DNA from: Gymnothorax reevesii
Lineage: Eukaryota; Chordata; Actinopteri; Anguilliformes; Muraenidae
Reading direction: 5' to 3'
Length of the DNA stretch: 64,000 nt
Assembly (NCBI GenBank): GCA_029721435.1
Contig: CM056583.1
Span: 72,105,120 to 72,169,119 of the forward strand
The notes under the pieces were generated by a model. It did no database searches. It had not been told where the DNA came from and was given only the letters and a program-made list of their open reading frames with translations. Positions 44,582 through 55,434 of this stretch are shown here, piece after piece. The translations under genes and the position numbers were made by a program. The stretch's first letter is position 1. Each line of letters starts with the position of its first letter.

Positions 44582-46183
44582 TACATCGGCCAGCCGTAAC
44601 ATTATGACCACTGACAGGTGAATGAATAACATTGCCTCGTTACAAAGGCACCTGTCAGTGGGTGGGATGTGTTAGGCAGCAAGTAAACATTTTGTCCTTG
44701 AAATTGATGTGCTGGAAACAGGAAAAAATGGGCAGGTGTAAGGATGTGAGCAACTTCGACAAGCGCCACATTGTGATAGCTGGACGACTGAGTCAGAGTA
44801 TCTCCAAAACTATAGCCCTTGAGAGGTGTTCCCAATCTGCAGTGGGCAGAACCTACCTAAAGTGGTTCAAGGGAGAGAACCGGTGAACTGGCAACGGGGT
44901 CATGGGTTGCCAAGGCTCATTGATGTTGCATGGGTAGCGAAGGCTGCCCTATGTGTCCAATCCAACAAAAGAGCCACTGTAAATCAAATTGGCGAAAAAG
45001 TTGATTCTGGTTTTGCTAAAAAAGGTGTCAGAACACACAGTGCATTGCAGCATGTTGCGTATGGGGCTTCGTGACCATAGACCGGTCAAGGTAGCCATGC
45101 TGACCCCTGTCCGCCTCCGAAAGCGCCTACAATGGGCACATGAGCATCAGGACAGAACAATGGAGGAAGGTGGCCTGGTCTGATGAATCACGTTTTCTTT
45201 TACATCGTGTGGATGGCTGGATGTGTATTCATTGCTTATCTGAGGAAGAGACATTAGGATGCACTACGGGAGGAAGGGAAGCCAGCAGAGGCACTTTGAT
45301 GCATTGATGCATTTGGGCATTGTTTTTCTGGGAAGTCTTGGGTCCAGCCATTCACATGGATGTCATTTTGACATGTAACACTCACCTAAACATTGTTGCA
45401 GACGAAGTACATGGAAACAATATTCCCTTCCAAGATAGCAAAATTCTTCTGGTCCATATCCGGCTCACACCTGAAACGTTCATCCAGCCCACATACCGCA
45501 TGGAATGATGGCACTTGGGCGCTCCGCTCCCGTTTGCCACAATTTGGCCACAACCAAGCCATCACAATCCCAGATGTCAGCCAAGAACATATGATGCAGC
45601 AAATGTGGGCCAGTTTTGGTTCACTTACAGACTGACTATAAATATTTTGCCAAATATTTGCCAATTATGGGCCATGTTTGTTTTGTGATATGTGGGCCAA
45701 ATTCAGCATTTACCACATGGGCCACTTTAGGCTCACATCTGTTTTGTCCAGGCCAAAAGAATGCCAAAAGTGCTGAATCGTTGCCTGATGTGGCCCACAT
45801 CCGTATGCTATCTGGGTTATGGCAGCGGCCTCTTTCAGCAGGATAATGCGCCCAACCACACTGCAAAAATGGTTCAGGAATGGTTTGAGGAAGGCAACAA
45901 AGGACTTCATGGTGTTGACTAGGCCTCCAAAGTCCCAAGATTTTCAGTGCAATCAAGTATCTGTGGGTTTGTGCTGGACAATTTAGTCCAATCCATGGAG
46001 ACCGCACCTTGCAACTTCCCAGACTTAAAGGATCTGCTGCGAACATCTTGGTGCCAGATACCAAAGCACACCTTCAGAGGTCTAGCAAAGTCCATGCCTC
46101 AACGGGTTAGAGCTGTTTTGGTGGCAAAAGGGGAACCTACACAATATTAGGCAGGTGGTCATAATGTCAAGCTGATTGATTTG
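44582..46183 (+). mobile_element. Tc1-like transposon with nested insertion
   Basis: The left end reads CATCGGCCAGCCGTAACATT and ATGACCACTGACAGGTG after TA. The right end GCAGGTGGTCATAATGTCAAG degrades from the matching repeat. Between them run transposase segments RTHSALQHVAYGAS (about 45031), VDVILT-like coding near 45360, FQQDNAP-like coding after 45831 (CTCTTTCAGCAGGATAATGC), and a C-terminus with LKDLLRTSWCQIPKHTFRGL and GEPTQY at 46147. Stops and shifts abound. A 391-bp MITE interrupts it at about 45428-45818. Confidence 0.85.
45428..45818. mobile_element. MITE nested in the Tc1 element
   Basis: The host transposase sequence runs GAAACAATATTCCCT up to 45427 and resumes ATGGCAGCGGCCTCTTTCAG at 45819. 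The insert starts TCCAAGATAGCAAAA and ends CCGTATGCTATCTGGGTT, an imperfect inverted pair (AGATAGCA/TGCTATCT). Its interior repeats TGTGGGCCA-like words. It has no coding capacity. Its exact edges are uncertain by a few bases. Confidence 0.7.
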
Positions 46184-46425
46184 TGATTTTACTGTATGTG
46201 ATAGGCCCAGCACAAACTTAGCTTTCCAGTTCATCTGAATGGTCTTTGAGGGGGTCAGGGCTTTGTGACGGCTTATATGCATTGGGGAATTGTCATGGTA
46301 ATACAGGAAATGGTGTTCACAAACTGCTCAAGGCATGGAATCATCTTGTGTGGAATTTTATGCAAACATATCAAAATTTTCCTTCAGTACAACGGAACCA
46401 AAAGCCCCAGAGCAAGGAGTTTTAC

Positions 46426-46476
<51 letters not shown>

Positions 46477-46496
46477 CCTATCTATCTATCTATCTA
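46426..46496. repeat. (TATC)n microsatellite
   Basis: About 17 TATC units with one TACC variant. Confidence 0.95.
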
Positions 46497-46989
46497 TAAT
46501 ATGATGACTGGAGGTTATTTTTGGATGGTACTCTGCTAAAACTGGAACCACAGACTTAATTGGTGTAAGGTTAAGTTCAGCAGCCCTGCTCGAAGAACAG
46601 ATTACAGGCATCTGCCTTCATTTCATCTGGGGTTATGGGTTGAAAAATGAAAAGCAGCCGCATTTTGGCATGCGTAGGAGTAACAAAAATCAATCAAAGC
46701 AGTCACAGATGTAGCTCTTGTGTGCCACAGTGACCAAATGTAGGCATATCTTTCCCTCCTGCCCTCCCCCTCTGCTCATTTTCTGCATTCTTTAGGCTTT
46801 TAAATTGCTTGTGGCAGAGAAAAGTTAATTTTAGTGCACATCTGTGAGGAACTGCATACATATATCCGCACAATCTTAACCTAAGCAGGCATGACTGAAT
46901 GAAGCCACATGCAGCATTATACTGGCTATTATTTCAGTAGAACTATGGCTAAACACTGAAAATACAACATAGTTGAACTATAACTATAA

Positions 46990-47095
46990 CGAACTATGAA
47001 AAAAAATCCAAGAGGCTTACAGCTAAGACATTTGCCTGGGAGCCTCGTGGCCTGGCGTTCGAATCTCAGGCACGCAATCAGCTATAGCCAAAGGT
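46990..47095 (+). repeat. tRNA-derived SINE head
   Basis: A Pol III B-box-like GCGTTCGAATCTC lies at 47055-47067. An A-box-like stretch precedes it by about 40 bases, and GCCTGGGAGCCTCGTGGCC lies between. The body after it is not recognised. The tRNA fold is not preserved. Confidence 0.45.
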
Positions 47096-47475
47096 CTGCA
47101 TAGACGAGGCAACAATTGACTCAGTCTCGCCAGGGATAATAGGGGTTATGTTAGTTAAAATAGTTAAAATCATTAAATTCTTTGCTTTCTGGCCAATCCT
47201 GGTCAGCCAGGAATGTGTAGCAGTGCAGGCAAAATACAGACGGTCTGTCATCCTGCAATTACATTGGGCAGTGTGGAATTGGCAGTGAGACTGCATAGAG
47301 CAAAAGAAGCAAGGGTCTGTTGTCACATGACTCAGAGGTACCACTTGCCAAGGCATCCTGCGCTTGAGTCAATTGGAGTAGGTTCCTGCGGTGGACTAAT
47401 CAGTTCAGTTGTGTTTAGGGTGGGACAAAAACGGAAAAATAAAACAACGAAAGTGTACAGCACACTCATTATTAA
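47096..47475. other. no recognisable gene
   Basis: Short frames only. Part of it may be SINE body. Confidence 0.3.
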
Positions 47476-47482
47476 TGAGTAA

Positions 47483-47632
47483 AGCTGCTTTCGCACCGGT
47501 CGCGGAACAAATTTTTTGCAGGACAGATTACATTGAAAGTCAACGCAAAGATCCGAATATTCACATCTTTGCATTGACTTTGAATGTAATCTGTCGTGCA
47601 AAAAATTAGTTTTGCGTCGTGTGAAAGCGGCT
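47483..47632. mobile_element. Harbinger-like palindromic MITE
   Basis: AGCTGCTTTCGCAC at the left pairs with GTGTGAAAGCGGCT at the right. Both sides are flanked by TAA (47480-47482 and 47633-47635). The interior is inverted as well: GACAGATTACATTGAAAGTC near 47522 mirrors GACTTTGAATGTAATCTGTC near 47576. TWA duplications suggest a PIF/Harbinger origin. Confidence 0.8.
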
Positions 47633-47639
47633 TAACTGT

Positions 47640-49900
47640 TAATGGAATTCATTACAATATTTCTATATTCGTGGCGGGAACTGAGAAACAGGGCCTCAAA
47701 GTCTTTCGCAAAATCACATTTTCAAAATGTATATTTTCTAAATGATATAATTTAACCACGAAGACTCACAGAAGCATGGGAAAATTCTAAAATTCTTAAA
47801 AGTCACAGTGAAACTCATTACATTTTACTGTCTATACAGATCTCAAAAAATAGCATGCCGCAATTCATGTTATGTACAGTGCCCTCCTACTATGTTTAAA
47901 TGTACCTTTTTTAAGCAATTTTTTTCATAATGGGGTCAGTTTGACTCGATTATGACTTGATGATTGTATTTGGAAGTGTCACCCAAATTTTTCAGCTATT
48001 TCGGGCCTTCTAGTAAACAACCTTGATAGCCCAGTGAATAATAAATGACTATCCTGTCCTCCCCTTATACATAAAATAATTAGCATGACTGTGGCAAATT
48101 TAGCAAATCAAACATACAAATAGGTTTTCTCACCGATTGACCTAAAATTGAAAATACATAATATTTTGGTGTTTGCAGTGCTTAAAGTAGATATTATAGG
48201 CTCATTAAAGAAGAATAATTATACTTAAGATATACACCTTTTATTATCACTCGCATTAACATTTGTTATGTCAGTTGGACCCCAGTGAAGGAAAAATGAA
48301 CAATTAAAAATTTTTAAAATAAAAAAACAACGGTAAGTAACAGCAGTTTATCAATAAAATGGAAAGATGAATGAAAAGAAAATTAGTTCCTGGAATTTAA
48401 TTTTGACTGAAAATGAATATAAAACCTCAACTAGGTGCATATAGATTTCAGTTCTTCATTCAGAGCAGGGGTGTCAAACTGGGCCATTAAAGGGCCAAGG
48501 GGCTGCAGGTTTTCAATTCTGTTAATTTTATGTATAGTTTGTTTGCAGTGCCATTTTTCAACTTGCATATATAGTTGATTTTTCTGTCATCTTGGCTGTA
48601 TAGCATGGTGAGCACCAGTCACCTCATGGGGTAGCATCTGCTTATCGTACACAGCAGAAATGTACAGAATGCAGAGTCAGTACACCATCGAGATATTGTT
48701 CCCCTTTAGTTAATACAGAAGATTTTGGCATAATACGAATGTTCATGTTCAGCCTCTCACAAATTACATAGTAAACATGTAAGGATATTTGCAACCTATG
48801 TTTACCCCACCCCCATGTTTCATGCTTGTGTTCTTATGGAAAATATGGCTTTGCCCTCCCTCCCATGCTGGTTACCCCATGCAAAAATCTAGAAATGAGT
48901 CAAAATTCTGTCAAATGAGTGGCAGAGTTGCTTTTTTTGCAAAACAAGGTAATAAAAATAAGTGTTAAAGTCCAAATATAGGATTAGAATGCTTGTTAAG
49001 ACTTTGTTTTTGCAGTGTAATTCCATTTAAAAAAAAATAATTGATTTGAGGGTAACTTTCCCTAAGTGGGTCAGGCGGTGAATGTTGTTCTGAAGAGTTT
49101 ACAGAGCACCAAGTCAGAAAACATGATGCTGCTCATGCTGCTGTTGTAGCCTATACTGACTGCACATCCCTACAGCACATCACATTGAGAGAGGCCTGAA
49201 TGTGTCAGGCTTTAAACAACACGCAAACATAAGCCTCCCAGAGTGAAATGCCCAAGGAGCCATAGTTGTGTAAGCTATTCTGGAAAATATCCACAAATCC
49301 TCGCTTTATTGACGGAGGCTCCCTAGGGCAAGACATAGATCTCAGCAAAGGCACATGATAACCAGGATTAACCCAGCCATTTTCTTTGAAAACGCCAATT
49401 AAGAGTTAAATGTACCACTTTGTACAAAGTATGTTTACAGACAATTTTTTAAGGTGAAAGATACAGTATTTGCAGTGTAAGAAGCTTCTGAGACAATCAC
49501 TCAAATCGTGCAGGTCAACATGCACTGACACTGAGGCACACATTTTATACCCACTAGTTACATCTGGGAAATGCAGTGTATCTGCAATTTTATCCAATCA
49601 ATGAAGCACACCCATATTATAAACGACTCAACCAATCTACATCACTCATCTATATTGCTAACTTGAGCTAACTTACAGAATAAGTGATTAAATTATTTGC
49701 TTCAAAAAAAAAGTGACCACTACACTTAATGAATTTGAGAATTATTAGACAGCCCAAGAAATATCACTCAAATTATCTGAAAGCAGAATTTTGAACAATA
49801 TCAAATCAGATAAAGGTTTATTTTTATCATTTCCCAGGGTTTAACCCTAGGGGGGAAAAAAAAATTATGCATCATATTTTAATGTATCATATTTATTTTA
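47640..49900. other. no gene; one hAT-like end
   Basis: A hAT-type end GCAGGGGTGTCAAACTGGGC lies at about 48468-48487. No partner end was found. The rest is AT-rich and unmatched. Confidence 0.35.
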
Positions 49901-49903
49901 GTG

Positions 49904-50115
49904 CAGAGGTCTCAAACTCCAGTCCTCGAGGGCCTCACTATCTACAGGCTTTTGGGATTTCTATTCAATCTGCAAAGTATTCAGGCCTCAGAAAAAATAA
50001 ATAAATAAATAAAAAACTTGTGCAGATTCCCCAGCCAATCAATAATTAGCATTTTTGTAGGTGCAAGAGCAAATCAAAATCAACAGCCATAGTGCCCGAG
50101 GCCCTTGATGTAAAG
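49904..50115. mobile_element. hAT-like MITE fragment
   Basis: The left end CAGAGGTCTCAAACTCCAG, then TCCTCGAGGGCC, resembles hAT non-autonomous ends. A partial mirror GTGCCCGAGGCCCTTGATG lies near 50092. The right tip is missing. An (AAAT)n patch lies at 49998-50012. Confidence 0.45.
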
Positions 50116-50119
50116 CAAA

Positions 50120-52255
50120 TAAAGATTTGTGGCATTTTATACGTATATTGGAGAAATGAACATCTGTCTACATGACTTGAAAGCTTCTACTTCAATTCAC
50201 TGTGGAATTGAAATTTTTGAACATTACATCATGGTACTTGAGATCAGATGTGGCCAATCCTTTAACAGGACAGTTTAGAAACATTAGTGTAAGGGTTCTA
50301 GTGATAGTTCTTAGAATGTGTGTAATTCTCAGTCTCAAAGTCAAGGTCACAAGAGCCTTAACCACTGAAAGGTCACTTAGCACTAACTGTGGAACATAGT
50401 CCAATAAAAGGGACTGAAACCTAGAGGAGAAGTCTCTGAGGATCTGAGTAGTGCTAGAGGCAAAATAAACATAATGTTAAATAATTCTTAATTTTGCACA
50501 AATGACCACAACACAAAGATTCTAAGACATCTTTACACAGCCCTGGTAACAGAGGACACTAACACAAAGAGGTGCTGGAATCCTGGGCAATTTATAGGAT
50601 TTACACACCTGATGTTAATCCGCAATCAACCTGTGTGGCAGTCAGGTAGTCACGAGTACTGTGGCAGAAGATGAGTAGCCAATTAGCTAAAATATGTCGT
50701 TGGCATACTAAACAAAACACCACAGAAAAATATTTCAAACAAACAAAATGTGATTCTGAAAAATGGGAATCCATCACAGATAGGTGCACACAAACCCTGC
50801 CTTTCTAGGGAAAACCCTAACAGCTGAAAACAGCTAAAAGTAAGGCAGGGAGAGACCTGACATATGACTCATTAGTGCCATGAAATTTTATAATTGTCTA
50901 CAGCCTTATGCAAATTAACTGAAATGAGGCAATTTTTAAAGTCTTTCATCCCAATTCATGTTCTGAAGCAAAAAACGGTATTTTTGTCTTTATTTTTGCC
51001 TTTTTTTCAACAGAATAGAGTAAAACATACAGTTTAAGAATTTCATAACATTTGTGGGGTCTTTGACACCTCATTTGCACATATGCAGTTATTGCATCAA
51101 TGGGTATTACACCGCATGTTTCTTGATTATTTGTGGTCTTTTGTTTCCCTGATTCGGTGGTAGTGAATCAGACACATGATGGATGTGACACAGAGAAACC
51201 GCACGAAGATCACGAAGATTGTGAATTTACACAAACACACAAGCAAATCATACAGGGACATAGCAAGAACAGTCGGTGTCAGTTTTTCCTTGAGAACAGC
51301 TTACAGACCTTTAACTACCTCATGAGGTCCAGAAAGCAGGAAAAAATAAAGTCAGATGGCTGGTGTTCTTGGTTTTTAACTGCACTCAGCGCTTGCAGAC
51401 AGGTTAAAAGCCACATGGATTCCAATCTAACTGGTCTCATTCATTTTGTATCATTTGTATCTGAGTTTTATGTATTTTATGGGGATAAATTCCTGACAAA
51501 GACATTTTCTATAAACTATAATACAGATACCCGGGTGCAGTTTTTGAAAATTACACCAACTTCCTACCGCTAGCAGTCCCTTCCAGCCCCACCCAGGTTA
51601 CATGGCTGCCTCAGAGAAAAAATTTCAGGACATGTTTGAACATTTTTCTTTCACATCTGCTGGTCTGGGATTTACAAATTTTCATTCTAAATTATGAAAG
51701 TTGAGATTATAATTCCCAAAAGTTAAATAAAAAAACAATATATTTCAAATACATTCCAGATCAAGAGTTTAAAGAGCTGAAGTATTTCTTGGAAAAAAAT
51801 ATTGTTTTATTTCACACATTTGAAGAATTTGTTCTGTATAACAAAATACTTTTTGAATTTAAAAAAAATTCGAATCGGGAAGTCTGTAAATTTGGGGTTT
51901 AAAAAGTGGGTTTTGGCACTCGAGAAACTTGATTTCTAGCTAGTTTGTGAAACGATCGCCAATCCCCGTTATATGCAAATTAGCAACCCCTACGTCATCA
52001 TACGGAGTCGTGCTGAAGGCAATGTCATCAGTGACCAGTGGCTGCACGTAAAACAACACACATTGAGTGAGTCGATCAAACTTCATTCCCATCCCCAACC
52101 ACGAGCGATTTCCATGTGAATTTACAAATCAAGCTTGCTTTCAGGAGAAAATATCAACACTTACATGAAGGAAAGTATCGTGATCACAGTAGAAAATGAA
52201 ATTAGGTATCCACTTCGCCTTTTACCCGTGCTTTCAGGACGAATTTGCCGGGGAA
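50120..52255. other. no recognisable gene
   Basis: A 146-codon plus frame at 51133-51573 has no family similarity. CpG-containing sequence from 51950 is unlike its AT-rich surroundings. Confidence 0.4.
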
Positions 52256-52266
52256 TTTGCAACCCT

Positions 52267-52308
52267 GCATCGTGCTGAGATGCTGCATCGCGCATCGTGC
52301 TGAGATGC
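52267..52308. repeat. two-copy 17-base repeat
   Basis: GCATCGTGCTGAGATGC occurs at 52267-52283 and again at 52292-52308, a 25-base period. Confidence 0.85.
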
Positions 52309-52574
52309 ACCGATACATCGCATGTGAATTAGAGCTGGTAGCTGCCCTATTGTAGGCCAAGTAAAAATAAAAAGGCGTTTTTCGCCTGGTTTTTCGTCCA
52401 CTCGTCGGGCGATTTTTTTCTTTCTTTCTTTTTGTCTGAGCTTCCTGTATTTATAATTTTCTCTACTACATCACTTCCCGAATCAAACAAAATGCGAGCA
52501 GGTTCGGTACTGGTCCTGGTCAAGTTCAGATTATACATTATTGTTGCAGAGTATTTCCTAAACTGAGACAGTAG

Positions 52575-52670
52575 GCTAACCCAACTAAGTAACTAACGAA
52601 GTAAGTAACTAATAAACTAACCAACTAAGTAACTTACTAAACCTACTAACTAACTAACCTACTAACCATA
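52575..52670. repeat. degenerate CTAA/AGTA tetranucleotide tract
   Basis: The tract is built from ACTAAC, AAGTAACT and CTAACTAA words with irregular spacing. A short (AAAT)n run lies just beyond it at 52701-52722. Confidence 0.75.
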
Positions 52671-52998
52671 ACTATATAGGGTGTACAAGCGAACTGATTA
52701 AAAAAATAAATAAATAAATAAATCGGATGTTATTTTATTTGGTTATTTATCGTCAAAGACTGTCAAAGGTAGCCCATTTGGGCTACTGGATCGCTGTTGT
52801 GGCAACTCTGTGACAAATCCCATTATCATGATGCAGTCAAATGATTCCCAAGTGATGTTGTTGTTGAACTCAGGAACTAGTTCATGCGAAAAAAAAAAAA
52901 AAACACATTATCACTCCTACTGCTTTCTTCAATAGCGTGCTCAAATCAACTTTCCTGCCCGACACCTCTCAAATTTGAGGTTGACACGGAAGAAGCAA

Positions 52999-53163
52999 AT
53001 GGTTTTTTTTGAAGAAAATTGTCAGGACTCGCCGTTCGAGTATGAAGAGGTGGAATCCGAATAAAATGAAGACGAGATATCAAGTGATGACGAACATGAC
53101 AACTCAGTGCTTGAGGAGGGTGAGAATGAGGCCAATGACGGAACTGGGGATGAGGGGTATGAA
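52999..53163 (+). pseudogene. acidic open segment, broken by one stop
   Basis: From ATG at 52999 the frame reads MVFFEENCQDSPFEYEEVES, then E and TAA at 53062-53064. It continues in the same frame with NEDEISSDDEHDNSVLEEGE and further acidic residues to about 53163. The sustained Glu/Asp bias on both sides of the stop looks like former coding sequence. I do not recognise the family. Confidence 0.35.
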
Positions 53164-53164
53164 C

Positions 53165-53257
53165 TTGGTCTTTGGCTTCGCTCGGAAATCCGTAAAAACT
53201 CGCCGATTTGTCTTTGGATGTCCGGCTACAGCCTCCAACAACACAGTTTGTCGGCAT
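53165..53257 (-). pseudogene. THAP zinc-finger start, truncated
   Basis: From ATG at 53257 on the minus strand the frame reads MPTNCVVGGCSRTSKDKS and then ASFYGFPSEAK. This is a clean THAP N-terminus, with the C-x4-C pair and the F-x-FP motif at normal spacing. Similarity stops after about 30 residues, where the frame meets the oppositely oriented acidic segment, and no later Cys-x2-His pair is seen. It may be a first exon, but no good donor lies at the break. It is more likely a rearranged fragment of a THAP gene or P-element-like transposon. Confidence 0.55.
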
Positions 53258-53362
53258 TTTGCCGAATCTACGCTAAAACGCAGCTTTTTCTACGATCCGT
53301 ACGTGTGTTCAATTGGTATTTCGCGCTGATTAATGGCGACCTGCAGTATCGACTACTAACAG

Positions 53363-53397
53363 TGACGTCACACCTTTGACCTGCTGGTCACGTGACC
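53363..53397. promoter_or_regulatory. CRE and palindromic E-box upstream of the THAP start
   Basis: TGACGTCA at 53363-53370 is a consensus CRE. GGTCACGTGACC at 53386-53397 is a 12-base perfect palindrome around a CACGTG E-box. They lie 106-140 bases upstream of the minus-strand THAP ATG, a plausible promoter position. Confidence 0.4.
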
Positions 53398-53999
53398 GTT
53401 CACTAATTTTTCAGAAAAGGACGTCTAAGGTCGCTCAAAATGGTCATTTTTACCTTTAAAAAAAAAACGGAAACATCATAAAATTAAATGCATTCGATTT
53501 ACATATTCTATATATATTAAATATTAAGTATGCACCGTTTCGCACATTTTTAAAGACATTAAAATGTCTCTATTTCAGCTCTTTAAAAAGCCACAGGTAA
53601 GTTTCCAAAAATAAGTTTCCACGTTCAGCAGCTGTTCTCGAGCATGCATACCTGTAGCTTGTGATGGAAGTAATTTCATGCTGTCTGATCTTGATGACTC
53701 TTCCCCACATTTTTTAATGAAGTGCTGAAATGCAATGAAACACCTTTGCATGGCCAAATGTAGTGGCTTATTCTGGAACTATTTCTTTTTACCATTCAAG
53801 CATTTTAATACCCTGTTTTAATACAAAAAAGGATTGGCTGCCACTTGGTCATTATTTCCCTTTTTATGTTAATTCCTAGAGAAAGACAAAGCCCATTTGC
53901 AAACCACTTCTGTATGAAGTCTAGCTGAATTAAGTTGGACCTATATGAGTGCTTGGCACAGTTTTAGTCAGGTATTCAATAAGTGCATCTGTGCCGCAA

Positions 54000-54720
54000 C
54001 CCTTGCGTGAATTCCCTTTATTTCTCTCAGATCCAGCAGCTTGAGTGCCTGTTAGATGTGTTGTCTCTAATGATCGATGTACGTCCTGCGTGCTTTCCTC
54101 ACCAGCTGTGTTCTATTCATGTTCCCCTTCCCTCACGTGAGTGTTTGAAGATTTATACCCCTTACTTAGAGTGGGCAAATTGCTGAATTGTCTCCTGTTA
54201 TATGCCCTTTAGAAAGCAGTCAGTACTACCATGTAAAACCTTTCCTCTTCAGAAATTATTTTGTAACCTTTAATGATAGTAAACACGGAAGTCTTTCTTG
54301 TGGTTCTATTAATCGGAACAAGTTCCCAAGCCTTACACACGGTCTCCAGAATTGGGACTGCAATCCTCTCATTCAAATATAAGTCTGTTCCTCTGCCCAG
54401 TTTATAAGGAACATTCTCTTAAGCCTTCTGCAGTCATCAGGATTGGGACCACGCTCCTGCTAAACTCCACTGGTCTGCCATCTGACAGTTCGACTCTGGC
54501 AAAGTGCACACTCCATCTGACAGCTGTCCTGGAAAGCCACTGGTTGGGCACAGATATGCCATTGCATCCTAGCCTGTACCATCTGAACTAAACATGTCAT
54601 TCTGCTCTGGGCTCTGTTCCTCTGTGTTGCTGTATTACTGTCAATAAACCTACTATTTGATTGTACTTCGACTCCACATCTGATCCCAGGTCTGGATCAT
54701 AATACATCTGACGAAATTCT
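54000..54720 (-). repeat. dispersed repeat A, inverted copy
   Basis: 54280-54480 is the reverse complement of the body of repeat A: AAGCCTTCTGCAGTCATCAG and CAAGTTCCCAAGCC. The plus-strand end at 54640-54710 has AATAAA followed by GACTCCACATCTGATCCCAG, which mirrors the copy head at 54855. This resembles an LTR 3' end. The outer limits are approximate. Confidence 0.5.
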
Positions 54721-54849
54721 AATAGTTTCAGGAATTCTCTGAATTTGGACATAAATTACAAAATATTTCAAACTTAGTTTATTTGCAAGATAACTACATT
54801 GCAGAAAAAATGCATACTATAACATTATAGACATTATTACAATCAAGAC

Positions 54850-55430
54850 AAGGAACCAGATGCAGGGTTTAGCAGGGTTTATAGATAGTAATATGGTAAT
54901 GACAGATACGGATGGGGCCCACAGGGCCCACAGTAATATGAGGACAGTTCAGTTGATAAAGAGTTCAGGTGAGGGGCGTGTCTGCACCCAGCCAGTGGCA
55001 TCCCAGGGCAGAAGTCTGATGGAAATCATCCTCGCCCGAGAGAAAATGTCAGATGTCAGGTTCAGAGAGTTTAACAGGGATGCAGACCCAATCATGATGA
55101 CAGCAGAAGGCTTGGGTGGTGTTCCTAATAAACTGATTAGGGGAATAGACTGAAAAGGCAGTTTAACAGCAATGCAGCCCCAATACTGCAGATTGGGAGT
55201 CAGGCTTGGGAGCTCATTCCTATTAATAAGACTGAGAGGAGTACCCCTGCATTTAACAATGATAAACTAAGAGGGTACTGACTAAGGGCATGCAGCATGG
55301 AACAATTCAGCAACTCTGAAAACTCAAAGTAAGGTTAATATATGTCACAGAGACACACAGGAGTGGGGAACATGATTGCATGACACCTGGCTGGGTAGGC
55401 ACGCAAGACGCTAAATCAATCAAAAGGGAC
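54850..55430 (+). repeat. dispersed repeat A, direct copy
   Basis: The head is GGAACCAGATGCAGGG. The body has two subunits, GGCTTGGGTGGTGTTCC with TAATAAACTGATTAG (about 55112) and GGCTTGGGAGCTCATTCC (about 55204). With the copy at 54000-54720 it forms an inverted pair separated by about 130 bases. Confidence 0.5.
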
Positions 55431-55434
55431 TATA

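Noticed and set aside
46990..47095. Functional tRNA gene
   Set aside because: Only box-like motifs remain. No cloverleaf can be drawn, so a SINE head is the better reading.
51133..51573. 146-codon plus-strand open frame
   Set aside because: No family similarity, a lone frame without splice or promoter support. Chance frames of this length are expected in 64 kb.
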